This document shows, in pieces, positions 5,357 to 6,020 of a stretch of DNA of 6,020 nt; within the stretch, counting starts at the first letter, position 1, and every line of letters begins with the position of its first letter. The stretch covers positions 1 through 6,020 of the forward strand of contig JAGOFF010000143.1 in the NCBI GenBank assembly GCA_017997315.1. The letters run 5' to 3'. A program made the position numbers and the translations under genes. The stretch comes from Clostridia bacterium (GTDB taxonomy: Bacteria; Bacillota; Clostridia; Saccharofermentanales; UBA5734). The notes beneath the pieces are model-generated. The model saw only the letters and a program-made list of their open reading frames with translations. It ran no database searches and had not been told where the DNA came from.

Positions 5357-6020
5357 ATGGGGGGTACTCAACGGAGTCGTCAGGTTCAACTTGAACGTTA
5401 CCCGTTGATCGGAGCGGTAGAGGGGAACCAGGAACTTTTGTATTTCAAACATCTAAAAGCAATCCTCGATCGGAACGATCCGTCTAAAACATTAGTTGTC
5501 CAGTACGAAGATGTTGGCGGCAGCTCACCATTGGTCGTTGTTCAACGAGCGCAAAGGGCGAGATCATCCGGGGCTCAGAAGATCAGTGCTGTTTTTGACC
5601 ACGACAACAAAGAAGATGAATTCTGCAAGGCACTTCATCTCTGCTCACGAAAGCATATATGGCCCAGCTACTCCAACATGAACTTTGACCTTTGGCTACT
5701 GCTCCATAAGGCGCCTTTTACTAAGCCGGTCAATTCTACAGATGAATACAAAGACTATGTGCGAGCCGCTTATCAGCTGGACAGGCATGCAGACATAAAG
5801 TCGGAGACGATCCAACGCCGAATCCTTGCGCAGATCGACCTTTCCGATGTTCTACATGCCATCAGGCGAGCGGAGGATATCCGTTTAATGAAAGATGCTT
5901 GTCAAAAGACGGCCCGTACCACTGCCTGTGGTTTGGACGAACCGTGTTATGAAAATCCAGATTTATTGATACGCCAGCATGTGAAGAATCTGATCTGCGA
6001 GTGTCTGGGCAGGAAACGAT
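5357..6020 (+). CDS. RloB-like protein (AbiLii-like, presumed TOPRIM-like nuclease), 3' partial
   Basis: The frame runs from ATG 5357 to the window end without a stop (221 codons). Recognised by RloB-family landmarks: VEGNQELLYF at residues 21-30 (family pattern close to 'EGE.TE..YF'), a hydrophobic strand ending in AVFDHDN 78-84, SNMNFDLWLLLH 106-117 (family 'SN..FE.WLLLH') and YENPDLLIRQHVKNLI 198-213 near the end. Glu22, Asp81 and Asp83 are placed like the acidic metal-binding residues of TOPRIM folds, so a metal-dependent nuclease role is plausible but not shown. RloB proteins are usually a little over 200 residues, so probably only a few residues are missing. It is co-transcribed with the ATPase upstream (11 bases between) and shares its lower G+C content. 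It is the likely toxic effector of the pair, by analogy with AbiLii. Confidence -1.
   Translation, partial: MGGTQRSRQVQLERYPLIGAVEGNQELLYFKHLKAILDRNDPSKTLVVQYEDVGGSSPLVVVQRAQRARSSGAQKISAVFDHDNKEDEFCKALHLCSRKHIWPSYSNMNFDLWLLLHKAPFTKPVNSTDEYKDYVRAAYQLDRHADIKSETIQRRILAQIDLSDVLHAIRRAEDIRLMKDACQKTARTTACGLDEPCYENPDLLIRQHVKNLICECLGRKR

Noticed and set aside
5384..5396. Palindrome GTTCAA-C-TTGAAC
   Set aside because: It falls inside codons of the RloB-like gene, is not repeated nearby and is short enough to arise by chance.
5496..5681. 61-codon open frame on the + strand near the end
   Set aside because: It lies within the RloB-like gene in a different frame; the RloB-like frame has the ribosome binding site and family motifs.

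Overview
The window holds two compositionally different blocks, all genes on the + strand. The first ~3.9 kb is very GC-rich (by eye about two thirds G+C or more, with GC-ending codons). It carries the 3' part of an extracellular solute-binding protein gene and a complete gene for a membrane-anchored PAS-GGDEF-HD-GYP cyclic-di-GMP enzyme. The remaining ~2.1 kb is close to balanced in base composition. It carries a two-gene operon: an AAA/ABC-type ATPase of the COG1106 (AAA_15/AAA_21) type, then an RloB-like protein cut by the window end.

The LipO/YtcQ-like binding protein, the arrangement of the GGDEF-HD-GYP protein and the strong AGGAGG-type ribosome binding sites suggest a high-GC member of the Bacillota (Clostridia-like). 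This is inference; no marker gene in the window fixes the taxon.

Layout: 1-1530, solute-binding protein, 5' end missing. 1507-1602, a series of palindromes GACCG-NN-CGGTC starting at 1507, 1535 and 1563, with a degraded fourth at 1591, exactly 28 bases apart; one of them is the core of a terminator-like hairpin right after the stop codon. 1620-1784, a relatively AT-rich leader with a possible short peptide ORF overlapping the next start. 1785-3899, the cyclic-di-GMP enzyme. 3900-3992, a short intergenic region with an AT-rich 21-base inverted repeat and a good -10 box. 3993-5345, the ATPase. 5357-6020, the RloB-like gene, whose Shine-Dalgarno sequence overlaps the ATPase stop codon.

The first two genes fit sensing and uptake with second-messenger signalling, although nothing in the window proves they work together. 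The last two form the ATPase plus RloB pair known from AbiL-type abortive infection systems and from RloA/RloB genes linked to restriction-modification loci. Together with the composition break at about 3900, this suggests a horizontally acquired anti-phage module inserted next to housekeeping or signalling genes. It is the most interesting part of the window.
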